A stretch of 64,000 bases of DNA from Lederbergia citri (GTDB lineage: Bacteria; Bacillota; Bacilli; Bacillales; Bacillaceae_C). Shown here piece by piece: positions 34,886 through 45,266 of this stretch. Under the pieces are notes generated by a model. The model was not told the DNA's origin, did no database searches, and saw only the letters and a list, made by a program, of their open reading frames with translations. The stretch spans positions 664,342-728,341 of the forward strand of contig NZ_JAGYPG010000001.1 of NCBI RefSeq assembly GCF_018343625.1, in the 5' to 3' direction. The position numbers and the translations under genes are program-made. Position 1 is the first letter of the stretch, and each line of letters starts with the position of its first letter.

Positions 34886-35689
34886 TTATCCAGTTTTCTT
34901 ACCGATATACATTATATGTTCAGCTAAACTAAGTAAATCCTCTCGTTCACATACCTGTTCTGCTAAATCTAACCAAGTATTTATTACTTCAGTGTCATGC
35001 CTAAGGAGTTCTGGCTCACGAAGATATAAAAAACTTTCACAGCTAAGTAAATGAAGTTTTTCCAGATTAAATTGATTAAAGAATGGAAGTACATTTTTTG
35101 GTGAAATAAAAAAGTTGTCTGAAAACCCTTGTCCTGCAAAATCCTCTTCTTCCACTATTTTATTTAGTTGTGCTTTCCGCTCATTATCTAAAATGAATTC
35201 AGGGTTACGTATGAGATAGTCCCAAACAAACGAATAAGAGGAAACAAATGCCACAAAAATATTTCCATTTGGTTTTAATTTTTTCAAACATTCGTTGATA
35301 GTTTTAACTCTATCGTTTTCGCTTTTAAGATGATACATCGGACCCATACATAGAACATAATCATATAGTTCATCTTCAATATCAGATAAATCACGGCTAT
35401 CGACTTGCAATCCTTTAATAGGGAGACCAAGTTCCTTCGATTTATTCAATGCAAAGTCTACATTCTTTTTCGAAAGGTCAGCTAATGTCACATCGCAACC
35501 ACGTTCAGCAAGATATAAAGAATACTTACCTGGACCACCACCCAGGTCTAATACTTTGTCTTTAGGCTTAATATAACGATTCAAAAAACGTTTTGTAAGT
35601 TCAAATTCTACTTTGTGACGTTCGAGTCGTTCCCATTCAAAATTTACTGTTTCATCATAAAATTTCCTTACAATTTCTATGCTCTCCAA
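34886..35689 (-). CDS. Class I SAM-dependent methyltransferase
   Basis: 267 aa. Motif I is VLDLGGGPGKYSLYLAERG near residue 45, then VTLADLS and, at motif II/III, YDYVLCMGPMYHL near 110. The N-terminal helical extension and GPMYHL resemble Bacillus methyltransferases acting on small molecules. A TTG start follows GAGGGGGAATCAAA. Single gene bounded by repeats. Substrate unknown. Confidence 0.87.
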   Translation of the reverse strand: MESIEIVRKFYDETVNFEWERLERHKVEFELTKRFLNRYIKPKDKVLDLGGGPGKYSLYLAERGCDVTLADLSKKNVDFALNKSKELGLPIKGLQVDSRDLSDIEDELYDYVLCMGPMYHLKSENDRVKTINECLKKLKPNGNIFVAFVSSYSFVWDYLIRNPEFILDNERKAQLNKIVEEEDFAGQGFSDNFFISPKNVLPFFNQFNLEKLHLLSCESFLYLREPELLRHDTEVINTWLDLAEQVCEREDLLSLAEHIMYIGKKTG

Positions 35690-35702
35690 TTTGATTCCCC
35701 CT

Positions 35703-35765
35703 CGAGCTTAATATCTTCAACAAAAAATCGTTACTCCTTCTTCGATTAACGACCCTGTTTAGAAG
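35703..35765 (-). repeat. Island repeat, degenerate copy
   Basis: GAGCTTAATATCTTCAAC, stem TCGTTA-ctccttcttcga-TTAACGA and GACCCTGTTTAG. Confidence 0.7.
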
Positions 35766-35979
35766 AAGAGTATACTATTCTATTTGTCGTCTTTCTCAAT
35801 CAACTGTACTTCATTCGCCTTTTGTAAAAAGGTGGTTATTTTTGACACATTTTTGTCACGTGTTTTTTATCTTCTTTTGACTTGTTTTGTCGAATGTCTT
35901 TTATTTATGTAAAGAGTTTTGCATAATATTGTTTGTGTTTGTTTTAAGTAAAGCGTTAATTAATAAAGAGGTGTAAAAA

Positions 35980-36156
35980 TTGTTACAAGAAAGTGCACAA
36001 CGTAATAGAGAAGCTCTTATTTTATCAATAGTCCAAAAAAGGGATGAAATGATTCGTCTTGCTACGTTAAATGGTATGTTAAACAGTAAGACAATTAAAT
36101 GTAGTCAAGAACTCGATAGATTATTAAATGCTTTTAAAAAGTTTCAAATTCATTAA
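35980..36156 (+). CDS. Spo0E-like aspartyl-phosphate phosphatase
   Basis: 58 aa, starting at TTG 35980 with GAGGTG upstream. Predicted as two antiparallel helices; the second carries the family motif SQELD (CSQELDRLLNAFKKFQ), which in Spo0E, YnzD and YisI dephosphorylates Spo0A~P. Length matches the 50-85 aa of the family. Plus-strand, unlike most island genes, and preceded by a long AT-rich region with ATTGTTTGTG. It suggests influence on sporulation timing; no target can be shown here. Confidence 0.8.
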   Translation: MLQESAQRNREALILSIVQKRDEMIRLATLNGMLNSKTIKCSQELDRLLNAFKKFQIH

Positions 36157-36305
36157 TTTACTTAGGGGTGTCCTACGTCAGCAAGCAAATTTATTACAAT
36201 AGTGACACCATTTTTTCTCAACTAATTATTCTAAATAGCAATTTGCTTTTTTACTCATTTCAACACCGTCTTTATGAGACTATTTCTCCATAAAAACCCA
36301 TTCTC

Positions 36306-36400
36306 CTTATGTAAGCTGCCCGTTAGCTTAATAACTTCAACAAAAAAAGCGTTAATCCTTCTTGATTAACGCCCCCGTTTGTTTAAGTACAATTATTCAA
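36306..36400 (-). repeat. Island repeat, full copy
   Basis: GTAAGCTGCCCGTTAG, stem GCGTTAATC-CTTCTT-GATTAACGC, CCCCCGTTTGTTTAAG, TTCAAA. Lacks one loop base. Confidence 0.9.
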
Positions 36401-36519
36401 AATTTGAAATTTGTAAAACGCTATCATATTTTTTATAAAAGACAAAAGCCGATGTACCTGAAAGGAAATCGACTTTTTCTTGATGAATAGTTCTTAATAC
36501 CTTATTTGACGGTAATATG

Positions 36520-37729
<1,210 letters not shown>

Positions 37730-37909
37730 TTAACTAACCTGCCCGTTAGCTTAATACTTCAACAAAAAAAAGAGTTAATCCTTCTCGGATTAACTCACCC
37801 GGTAGTTTAAGTGAAAAATTTCATAATGATCCCTTTTTAATATGATTTTTTTACATGTTTATAAGGAATTTTGTGTCATTCCGCAAGGTATTAAGTACTT
37901 TTGTGTCGC
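37730..37909 (-). repeat. Island repeat, long form, second hairpin truncated
   Basis: Standard left half, stem GAGTTAATCC-TTCTC-GGATTAACTC, box CGGTAGTTTAAG and the extension up to TTAAGTACTTTTGTGTC, where the second hairpin is cut and replaced by GCTCGTCGG. Confidence 0.88.
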
Positions 37910-38005
37910 TCGTCGGTTAGTTTTATTTCTCCTCTACATTCACATAAATATTTCCAAATAATTCCTCACGATTAGGAAAATCCGGCAGAACCCTTTATAA
38001 ATAAA

Positions 38006-38035
38006 GAAAATGACGTAAATTTACACGTCATTTTC
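38006..38035 (-). terminator. Hairpin downstream of the Tet-like gene
   Basis: GAAAATGACGT pairs exactly with ACGTCATTTTC. A second, stronger hairpin follows at 38081-38115; both may end transcription of the Tet(M)-like gene or of plus-strand readthrough. Confidence 0.6.
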
Positions 38036-38080
38036 AGTGCCATTTATTAAAGAAAGCAGCCGAAAACTTTATCCTTATAA

Positions 38081-38115
38081 AAAAGCCGCATTTATTTCAT
38101 TAAAATGCGGCTTTT
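38081..38115 (-). terminator. Terminator of the Tet-like gene
   Basis: AAAAGCCGCATTT pairs with AAATGCGGCTTTT, 13-bp stem with T-runs on both strands, 80 bp after the stop codon. Confidence 0.8.
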
Positions 38116-38195
38116 TCTATGCATGCTTAGCAGCAGCCGGCTATTGAATATCATTTAAACGATTGTTTAAATCGAACCAGCTCAGGCGCCAGCTT

Positions 38196-40182
38196 CTATT
38201 TTCTCACAGCATTCTGCACATGCATCAAATATTCTTTTTTATTCAGGGGATTATGGTCCCTTCGCTTTCTTGTTGGTATCTCACCATCAATTTTTTTATA
38301 GCCTAACGGCCTAGCGATAAAGACGCCCTCACCCTCCGTATAGGAGTGAAGACCGACCTTAAATGGCTCAGTTGTCGCGGCCGGTATGCTTCCTGTTATG
38401 AGAACTGCTTCATTCATTAATATAGGTTCATTAAAATCCGCCTTCATTGTTGAAAGATTAAATATGGCCTTGCTCAATGCTTGTGCAGGAACTCTGAGCT
38501 CAAAGCTGTTAATAGGTTCATAAGCTTCTGTACCGGCCTTTGCCAAAGCCTCCATCAAAACGAGAGGCGTCAAGTTTCTAAAATCCCCGGCTGTGCTTAC
38601 GGGACTAGCGTAAGCAGTATGTGTCAGCGTCACAATGACGTCCGTCACCTCCCAACCATATAAACCCTGCTTCAATACATGATACACCGTATCCTCTATT
38701 GCTTTTTGAAACGATAAGGGGAGGGACCCTAATTCCACACCTAGCTTATAAATGATCCCGCTATTTTGCTCACTAGGTTCAACCTTAAATCCTACCGTTG
38801 CATAGAATGGATTCCCGTTACTTCCCATGACCACGACCGCACTTCCAGCAGCCTTTGGCTTCTCCATACATATGATCCTCGTTTCAGAAAAACCAACCTC
38901 TATATTATCTTGCTCCTGAAGCACCGATTTAATGACTTCCTTCTGTACTTCACCGAAAAGCGAGATATAGATTTCTTGATTAAAATCATCCCTAGATATC
39001 TTAATAAGCGGGTCTTCCTCCGCCATAAAAGTCAGCGCTTCATACAACTTTTGAGTATCCTCGCTATTATTGGCCTCTATCCTCGTCTCCATATTCGGCT
39101 CAGCAAAGGAGACATTTCTGATGTTATCCGTCCATTCTCCAAGGACATCACCGATTTTAAGAGATTTAAGGCCATGAACAATCCCGATGTCTCCCGCTTC
39201 AATCTTTTCTGCATGAAGCGTCTTGCCTTCTCGAAGCGCGCTGAGCATTTTGACCTTATCCGTGGATTGCTCTAGCCCACCCTTACTATTTCTCCTGCTG
39301 ACAAGGACTTCCTCTCTAGCTCGAAGTACACCTGAGAACAACCTGACGTAGGCTTTCTTTTCTCCCGAACGCTCTCTTTCTATCTTAAAAACCATCGCAG
39401 AAAGAGCTTGTCGATCGCCTGCTGTATCCCGACCACAATTTACAGGAAGGAAAGCTTCTAAACTGTCAATCAGCGCTTTGACACCGATACCTTTTACCGC
39501 AGACCCAATGAATACGGGGAAAACCTTTCCCTCTTTCGACTGTTGGCTGATCTCATGTCTTAAGGCTTCCTCAGTCTGCACTTTGCCGTTAACATAATCC
39601 TCGAGCAGTGTCTCGTTATTCATCGACAGCACATCAATGCATTTTTCTACGAACGCTTCACTACCGAAGTCATAACTTTCAGCTTGCGCAGTATCCGTTC
39701 CTTCATTTACTCCTGTATATAAAGGGATAGCTCGATCAGTTAATTTCTCCTCAATGTTTTGGATAACTTTAGAAGAATCGGCCCCACTTCTATCGATCTT
39801 ATTAATAAACAAAAGAGTAGGTATTTTTAGCTTCATCAAACTGTTCATCAGGATTTTGGTTTGCGCCTGTATCCCTTCAACGGCTGAGATCACGAGTATT
39901 GCGCCGTCAAGGACGCTAGTAGATCGCTCCACCTCTGATATGAAATCAGCATGCCCCGGTGTATCTATTAGATTCACCTTAAGATCTTGGATTGTGAAAG
40001 ATACCGTCGAAGCTTTAATCGTGATGCCTCTTCTCCGCTCCAGGTCCATGGAGTCCGTCTGAGTATTGCCCTTATCCACTCTTCCAAGCTCGCTTATAAC
40101 CTTTGTTTCATATAGAATATTCTCAGTAAGGGTCGTCTTCCCTGCATCGACATGCAAGGATCCCTATATTTAACATTTTCAT
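38196..40182 (-). pseudogene. Tet(M)-type ribosomal protection GTPase, 5' frameshift
   Basis: Homologue of tetracycline-resistance translational GTPases. G1 AHVDAGKTT, G2/G3 ERRRGITIKAST and DTPGHADF, G4 NKIDRSG and a full-length C-terminal half are present, giving a 653-codon frame from TTG 40157. A natural start (ATG 40180-40182, with AGAGGA upstream) reads MKMLNIGILA and then goes out of frame: two bases are missing between LA and HVDAGK. Without the shift the chain would be about 663 aa, the normal family length. A TTG-initiated product would lack the first strand before the P-loop and has no good binding site. So the gene is probably inactive unless the deletion is a sequencing error. 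Confidence 0.8.
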
Positions 40183-40437
40183 TCAGTAATATCCTCTTTT
40201 CATTTCTCATATTGGTTTCCGCTCCCGTTCTTTTGAATTGCCGCATAACTATATACCTCCATTATGGTTTTATTTTTTTAGTTCAGTCATTTCAGGCCCA
40301 GTCTTACATTCGTGCTGAATCTTCTGACAATTGCACTTTATCATGATTGAGGATGTTTCGCAAGAAAAGTTTAAAACACAAGCACTGAACAACTCCAATT
40401 GCCTAGATCCAATTATCGTCAGTCATGAAAAGAAGAT
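40183..40437. other. Leader region of the Tet-like gene
   Basis: Gene-free. On the minus strand a very strong site TGGAGGTATATAGTT precedes ATG 40244-40246, whose short frame (MRQFKRTGAETNMRNEKR...) overlaps the start of the Tet-like gene out of frame; a leader-peptide role is possible but unsupported by any terminator in between. No repeat copy lies from 37910 to 41229. Confidence 0.35.
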
Positions 40438-40482
40438 AAATCAGACCACCCGCGCTATGCCAAAACACGAGTGATCTGATTT
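40438..40482 (-). terminator. Hairpin after the 53-aa gene
   Basis: AAATCAGA pairs with TCTGATTT, extended by CAC/GTG; moderate T-content follows. Lies 32 bp downstream of the 53-aa ORF. Confidence 0.5.
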
Positions 40483-40513
40483 ACGTTTTAACGCTTAAAG
40501 CAACGCGTCAACT

Positions 40514-40675
40514 CTAGTCGTTTTCCATTTCCTTAACGAGATGCTGCAGTTGACCTTTTACGTTATCATTTGATATATCTTTTCTTTGCTTTAATAAAGA
40601 ACATATTTGCTCATCAATTGGGTATAACCGTTCATCATAATGCTCGCTCGGTCGCTCAAATGGTATTTGTTTCAT
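40514..40675 (-). CDS. Small protein with chorismate-mutase-like helix (53 aa)
   Basis: MKQIPFERPSEHYDERLYPI then DEQICSLLKQRKDISNDN and QLQHLVKEMEND. GGGTGGGAATGTA precedes the ATG. The IDEQICSLLKQRKDIS pattern resembles the first helix of AroQ chorismate mutases, but the rest of that fold is absent; the N-terminal PFERP-EHYDER motif recurs in Bacillus proteins of unknown role, from memory. No function assigned. Confidence 0.6.
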   Translation of the reverse strand: MKQIPFERPSEHYDERLYPIDEQICSLLKQRKDISNDNVKGQLQHLVKEMEND

Positions 40676-40880
40676 TACATTCCCACCCTACAGGTATTGG
40701 AAGCTACCTAACTAATTTTGTCTAACTTTATTGGGTCAAATCATTGGGTGTGCTTTTTTGTGTGTTAAATTTAATGCGAATTACACTACAAAATGATTTT
40801 ACTTTTATACTTTTTTTGTGCCTCTAAACGGAACCCGTTCAAAACATTAAATTCGTTTTTTTTATTTTAAACTATTAAAA

Positions 40881-41189
40881 TTAAATATAGGCCAAGATAA
40901 AAGAAAGAATTAAGCTCAAGATTGAGCCAACCAAGAATGGTCCGGCCCTTAGGGTTATTTTCTCATTTTTTGGTGTATATGCACCTGCCATTAATCTAAA
41001 CACCCCCATCTCCGCCCGTTTTGTAAAAAAGTCGCCACTTGAACCAATCATAAAAGTAAAAAGTGCTAAGAAGGCTGATCCCATAAACAAAATCGTTATA
41101 AAATCAAATCCGAAATAACTTGAGATTCCCCATAAAATGGCAATTTCGATGATGGCAACAAATAAAACTTTACAAATATATGAGATCAT
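40881..41189 (-). CDS. Membrane protein of unknown function
   Basis: 102 aa with three to four hydrophobic segments (about 5-25, 28-48, 78-100). ATG 41189 is preferred because GGTGGAGTGGA lies upstream; the open frame continues another 33 codons into the island repeat, which cannot be coding. A conserved-looking mid-section (FFTKRAEMGVFRLMAGAYTP) is shared by many small Firmicutes membrane proteins, but I cannot name the family. Confidence 0.65.
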   Translation of the reverse strand: MISYICKVLFVAIIEIAILWGISSYFGFDFITILFMGSAFLALFTFMIGSSGDFFTKRAEMGVFRLMAGAYTPKNEKITLRAGPFLVGSILSLILSFILAYI

Positions 41190-41229
41190 TATTCCACTCC
41201 ACCTTTTGAAGATTTCTTCAACTCTTCTG

Positions 41230-41314
41230 ATTGTTTGCTTTATAACTTCAACAAAAAGAGCGTTAATCCTTCTTTGATTAACGCACACGTTACTTTAAGT
41301 ACAATCCTTCACAA
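41230..41314 (-). repeat. Island repeat, full copy with degraded left end
   Basis: TTTATAACTTCAAC, stem GCGTTAATC-CTTCTTT-GATTAACGC, box ACACGTTACTTTAAG, tail TTCACAA. Confidence 0.85.
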
Positions 41315-41397
41315 ATTTTCTTTAAGAAATAACAGTAGACATCTAACTTAGCTATTCATCTGCATTTATTCGACAGTTCAATGTTATATACTTAGAT

Positions 41398-41520
41398 TAC
41401 TTAGTTAAATGTTTCTCTTCAATAAACTCTAGGAAGCAATCCTGAAGCTCATCTTCAGTTTTAAAAGAGTCAAGAAGCCATTTTGGTTCAATTAGACAGT
41501 CAGCAGTCTTGGTTCGTTTG
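41398..41520 (-). pseudogene. Protein-coding remnant (minus strand)
   Basis: Reads IEPKWLLDSFKTEDELQDCF then LEFIEEKHLTK and a stop, without any start: the C-terminal end of an unidentified gene. The adjacent plus strand (41510-41668) also carries a start-less open frame (RLRDWVDYANQLDD, TWRTKIRVPYSLRENPSC). Two unrelated fragments seem joined here. Confidence 0.4.
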
Positions 41521-41633
41521 CGAGATTGGGTAGACTATGCAAATCAGTTAGACGATCCTACTTGGCGTACAAAAATCCGGGTTCCGTATTCTTTGAGAGA
41601 AAACCCAAGCTGTTTAGGTTTATTATTAACCCT

Positions 41634-41807
41634 TCAGGGAACATACTTATACCCATTATGGTTAATATGATGTGTCATTAGTTTACCATTAGTTATATTT
41701 AATACATCGCCATCTGTATTTATCATGTAATTCGGACAACCTTCAACTTCTTTCCATTCACCAATAGATGTAATTTCTTTTATTTTATAAAAAGTTTGTA
41801 TATCCAT
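41634..41807 (-). CDS. NUMOD4-domain fragment (57 aa)
   Basis: MDIQTFYKIKEITSIGEWKE then VEGCPNYMINTDGDVLNI and NHNGYKYVP. This is the NUMOD4 DNA-binding motif that precedes the HNH nuclease in homing endonucleases, with the W, P-x-Y and GDV positions in place. The HNH part is absent and the ORF stops at the expected end of NUMOD4. No good ribosome binding site is evident. It looks like a truncated homing endonuclease. Confidence 0.6.
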   Translation of the reverse strand: MDIQTFYKIKEITSIGEWKEVEGCPNYMINTDGDVLNITNGKLMTHHINHNGYKYVP

Positions 41808-41992
41808 TTGTCACATCCTTAGGGAAATTTCCCCTCATCAATAACAAGGAGGTAAATCTGCGAGGAGACAAGATTGAACAGATTTAATCTCTTTAACTGT
41901 ATCAAAAAGTTATTTTCTATTCAGATATAATTTTATTCAATAAATACCCTCCGGTCTTCAACCTTTTTATAACAGTATATTACAATTCCTAC

Positions 41993-42078
41993 TTCAACTA
42001 AACTGCCCGTTACTTCAATAAGAAAAAGCATTATCGTTGTTCCAGTGATGCCCCCGTTAGTTTAAGGTATCCCTTCAA
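41993..42078 (-). repeat. Island repeat, full copy, variant hairpin
   Basis: CAACTAAACTGCCCGTTAC, stem GCATTATC-GTTGTTCCA-GTGATGC, box CCCCGTTAGTTTAAG, TTCAAA. Confidence 0.85.
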
Positions 42079-42309
42079 ATACTGTATATCATTAAAAGCA
42101 TATAAAGGGAGAGCTCTATACTAGCTCTCCTTAAGTGAAGAAAATTACAATTATTGGAGTTACTTAGATTTCAATTGTATAAATTTACGTTTACCTACTT
42201 GGTTAATCGGCTCCATTGAAGTGTTTATTTGTAAGTGAATGTCATTAACTTTAGTCACAAAATTACCAATTGAATGTTACATTCTTTATTCAATACCTAA
42301 ACTACTGTC
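42079..42309. other. Downstream region of the VOC gene
   Basis: No gene. A hairpin AGGGAGAGCT-ctatact-AGCTCTCCTT at about 42107-42131 may end minus-strand transcription. Confidence 0.4.
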
Positions 42310-42705
42310 CTATGCCAATTGTTTCGCAATCTCCCAGGGATGTCCTGCCGGATCGATGAATGAAGCTGTTCGTACTCCCCACGGCCTATCGATCGGACCG
42401 TTAAGTAGAGCGACCCCGCGCTTTTTCAATTCATCACAGACTGCATCCACGTCATCCACCTGAATGGTGAGCAGGAAACGGAATCCGGATTCACGTGTTG
42501 CGATTGTTCCCGGTTTCATCAATCCGTGTGACTCTGAAATATCCAAGAGGTTCACGCTCACATTCCCGAAATTAAACACCGACGAGACCTCGTCTTCATA
42601 TACTGCTTGAAATCCGAATATTTCCTGATAAAACGCCTTAACTTTCTGAAAATCCTCAACAAACAGCGTAATGACATCCACATTCATAGTTCCTAAACTC
42701 TTCAT
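42310..42705 (-). CDS. VOC-family (glyoxalase/bleomycin-resistance fold) protein
   Basis: 131 aa with two beta-alpha-beta-beta-beta modules. VDVITLFVEDFQKVKAFYQE, SVSVNLLDISESHG-like strand, VDDVDAVCDELKKRGVAL and the terminal FIDPAGHPWEIAKQ are typical VOC segments; the final E is a usual metal ligand. It overlaps the DinB-like ORF by 4 bp (ATGA), so the two were one operon. Function may be detoxification or unknown. Confidence 0.88.
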   Translation of the reverse strand: MKSLGTMNVDVITLFVEDFQKVKAFYQEIFGFQAVYEDEVSSVFNFGNVSVNLLDISESHGLMKPGTIATRESGFRFLLTIQVDDVDAVCDELKKRGVALLNGPIDRPWGVRTASFIDPAGHPWEIAKQLA

Positions 42706-43211
42706 TTGTATACCTCTCTATTAAAATTTTTCAGCATTTGTTCGAGTTCGGTTTTCTGACGCAGGTGATGGCGAAAATGAAATCCAACCAATGCGAACCA
42801 CTCCTGCGCATTTAGCCAACCAAAACCGTCGTGTCTCTCTTTAAAATTTGGGTTTATTGAATCTATTTTTTTGTCCCATTCAGACATTCTCTCAAGCAAC
42901 TGATTAAGTCCAAGCATAAGATCCTCTTTGTTTTTCGGATTGCTGGGCAGCCCAGGTCCTTTAATTTTGATTGGAGGGAATGCACGGGATTCAAACAATT
43001 CTTCACCCCCTTCCGTCTTTCCCTGACTTATCTCATCTTTTGCAGACGCACATTTTTCCACCTGGTCTAGATAATAATGCGAATCTTCAATCAAGTGAGC
43101 GTACATTTGACCAAGAGACCAAACTCCCGGCTCTTATATAAATCTTATTTGATCCAAAGAATAGTGCTGGAGTTCCTTTTTGTAGAATTCGATTACGTCG
43201 ACATAGCTCAA
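42702..43211 (-). pseudogene. DinB-like protein gene with nonsense codon
   Basis: The intact part (MYAHLIEDSHYYLDQVEKCA to the end) has the DinB pattern, with LVGFHFRHHLRQKTELEQM near the C terminus supplying metal-binding histidines. Upstream in the same frame lie DVIEFYKKELQHYSLDQI and EPGVWSLGQ, which belong to the same family, but a TAA at 43134-43136 separates them. A TTG at 43209-43211 after AAGGTGAT would be the original start. One base change has probably broken the gene; a 134-residue C-terminal product may still be made from ATG 43106. Confidence 0.7.
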
Positions 43212-43582
43212 TCAGCATCACCTTCCCACTTGTAAATTTTTGCCATTAATTCAATTATAGCAAATAAATAGAATTACATATAAATTTTTTGTTTTTCAAG
43301 GTGTTTTTTTATGGATAATAAATACCATGACTGAAAGTTTTCTAAATGTGCGATTCTATTTATTATCATTGTTGATATGATTAACTATTTGCAATCGCTG
43401 TTCTTAAGTAATTGTTGATTGGAAAGATTAATATTGGACAGATAAAAAAAAGAAAAAGACCCCCCTTTGGAAAGTGAAAGTCTTAATACCTCTAAAGGGT
43501 TTAAAGGAGAGTTTCCCCCCTTACCCTCCAATATTATATTCTTATTAACATTTGTTACTTTAGTAGACCACTGCTTTATCTG
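43212..43582. other. Gene-free stretch
   Basis: AT-rich with GGAAAGTGAAAGTC and C-rich tracts around 43458-43530 resembling a terminator (GACCCCCCTTTGG ... CCCCCCTTACC). No gene seen. Confidence 0.35.
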
Positions 43583-43628
43583 TTGTTAAACTAACGCACC
43601 CGTTCGTTTAAGTATAATGTTTCACAAT
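43583..43628 (-). repeat. Island repeat, right half
   Basis: AACTAACGCACCCGTTCG and TTTAAGTATAATGTTTCACA. Confidence 0.7.
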
Positions 43629-43778
43629 CTATCTTGATGTAAGCATAAAATGGTTATTTCAGGCTCATTCTTTTGTTCCAAAATGTTACCACAGATCTTT
43701 CTTGTATTCCCAACTGATTATGTAGTAGCTCCTATCTTTCCTCAATAGCTATAGTCTCCATCACTATCTCTTCTTGTT

Positions 43779-44252
43779 TTACCGCCAAGAGCTTATTAAT
43801 TTTGCAATTTCCAATTTGGTCAGCTCTATCGTCGAGTGGTAAAACTTCACCAAAAACTTAAGTTCCTCAATTGAGTATGTTTCAAGCAATTTTTCAAAAG
43901 CTTCTCCCATCGAACGATATATATTGTTAGTGGAAGATAGCTTTTCTTTATTTACGGAAACAATTACTTTACGACGGTCCTTAGTGTCCGGTATGCGGTG
44001 AACGAACTTTTCTTTCTCGAGGCGATCAATGACATTTGAAACCGCCCCTGTAGTAAGGTTTAGTCGTTTTGCTAGTTGTCCAGCCGTCATAGGACCTTCT
44101 TGCAGTAGAGCTGAAACAGCCTTTAGATCCGTGATCCCTAACCCGAGCTTTTCTGCAGCGGCTTGGTGAAATAAAGCTGTTTCGGTACTATTCTTTTGGG
44201 CCAAACTTTGCATTTGATTTATAAGATCTCTTCTTTTCTCGGAATCATTCAT
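43779..44252 (-). CDS. MarR-family transcriptional regulator
   Basis: 157 aa. ITDLKAVSALLQEGPMTAGQ, LAKRLNLTTGAVSNVIDRLE and DTKDRRKVIVSV form the winged helix. The start ATG 44252 follows AAAGGAGAGAATTTGT; the ORF extends 29 codons upstream through the operator and is not believable there. It is transcribed away from the hydrolase gene with a large palindrome between them, so it probably represses both. Confidence 0.9.
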   Translation of the reverse strand: MNDSEKRRDLINQMQSLAQKNSTETALFHQAAAEKLGLGITDLKAVSALLQEGPMTAGQLAKRLNLTTGAVSNVIDRLEKEKFVHRIPDTKDRRKVIVSVNKEKLSSTNNIYRSMGEAFEKLLETYSIEELKFLVKFYHSTIELTKLEIAKLISSWR

Positions 44253-44273
44253 ACAAATTCTCTCCTTTACCTC

Positions 44274-44310
44274 TTGACAAATAATTATCTTAACGATTAA
44301 GATAATTATT
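44274..44310. promoter_or_regulatory. MarR operator and divergent promoter
   Basis: Perfect 14-bp inverted repeat AATAATTATCTTAA-CGA-TTAAGATAATTATT at 44280-44310. On the plus strand TTGACA (44274-44279) and a TAAGAT -10 (18-bp spacing) overlap it, so the dyad would block the hydrolase promoter and that of the regulator. Confidence 0.8.
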
Positions 44311-44377
44311 AAGTTATTATTAAAGACATTATAATTCAAACTAAAAAGATTTTCAAGAAAAGAGGGATCGACTAAAC

Positions 44378-45235
44378 ATGCACACTAGTTTCGTAACCTC
44401 AAAAGATGGAACGAATATTGGTTATCGTGAAATAGGGCAAGGTCCCGGGTTGATCATTGTTCACGGCACTATGGAGACGTCTCTTAGCCATAGTCAATTA
44501 GCCAAAGCACTTTCAGACAACTTTACAGTTTATTTGTATGATCGTCGCGGACGTGGCCTTAGCGGCCCATATAGAGACGACCACGTAATTCAAAAGGAAG
44601 TGGAAGATCTTGAGGCCGTTCTTTCTAAAACAGGTGCTCTCTTTTTATTTGGCGTTAGTGCAGGTGCTCTTATCTGCCTCCAAGCCGCACTCAATCTAAC
44701 ATCCATTGACAAAGCCGCACTCTTTGACCCTCCTTTAATTATTGATGGGTCAGTGTCGAGTGACTTTATGGTTCGATATGACAAAGAGATTGCCGACGGC
44801 GACTTGGTGTCAGCGTTAGTAACAGCTATGTTGGGAGGTCAAATGGGGCCGCCAATTTTTAATTCTGTCCCTCGCTGGCTTCTCAAAATGCTCACAAAGA
44901 TAATGTTAATAAGTGACGAGAGGCATGCCAAAAAAGATAATGTAACAATGAAAATGTTGGCCCCGACGATTCACTATGATTTTAACTTATCCTTTGAGCT
45001 CGAAGACAAACTTGAGTGTTTTAATGCGATTGATGTTGAAGTCCTTTTGTTGGGAACGGGCAAAAGTCCTCAATACTTCAAAACAGCTCTTGATGCATTG
45101 ACGCGGATTCTACCTCATGCCGAACGTGTTGATTTTCCCGAACTAAACCACGGTGCCTCAGGTAATAAAAACAGAGGCGGAAATCCCGAACGTGTTGCGC
45201 AGGAATTGGTTAGATTTTTTAAAACCAAGATGTAA
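44378..45235 (+). CDS. Alpha/beta hydrolase
   Basis: 285 aa. Oxyanion-hole HG in IIVHGTME, YDRRGRGLSG, nucleophile elbow FGVSAGAL (Ser near 93), a catalytic aspartate region after LLLGTG, and the C-terminal ELNHGAS with the catalytic histidine. Similar to many Bacillus MarR-associated hydrolases of unknown substrate. Followed by a DUF998-like gene and read from the MarR operator. Confidence 0.9.
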   Translation: MHTSFVTSKDGTNIGYREIGQGPGLIIVHGTMETSLSHSQLAKALSDNFTVYLYDRRGRGLSGPYRDDHVIQKEVEDLEAVLSKTGALFLFGVSAGALICLQAALNLTSIDKAALFDPPLIIDGSVSSDFMVRYDKEIADGDLVSALVTAMLGGQMGPPIFNSVPRWLLKMLTKIMLISDERHAKKDNVTMKMLAPTIHYDFNLSFELEDKLECFNAIDVEVLLLGTGKSPQYFKTALDALTRILPHAERVDFPELNHGASGNKNRGGNPERVAQELVRFFKTKM

Positions 45236-45266
45236 GACAAGGAGAGATATTTGATATGATGGAAAC

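Noticed and set aside
38766..39275. 169-codon plus-strand frame inside the Tet(M)-like gene
   Set aside because: Shadow of the conserved GTPase frame; no ribosome binding site or family likeness.
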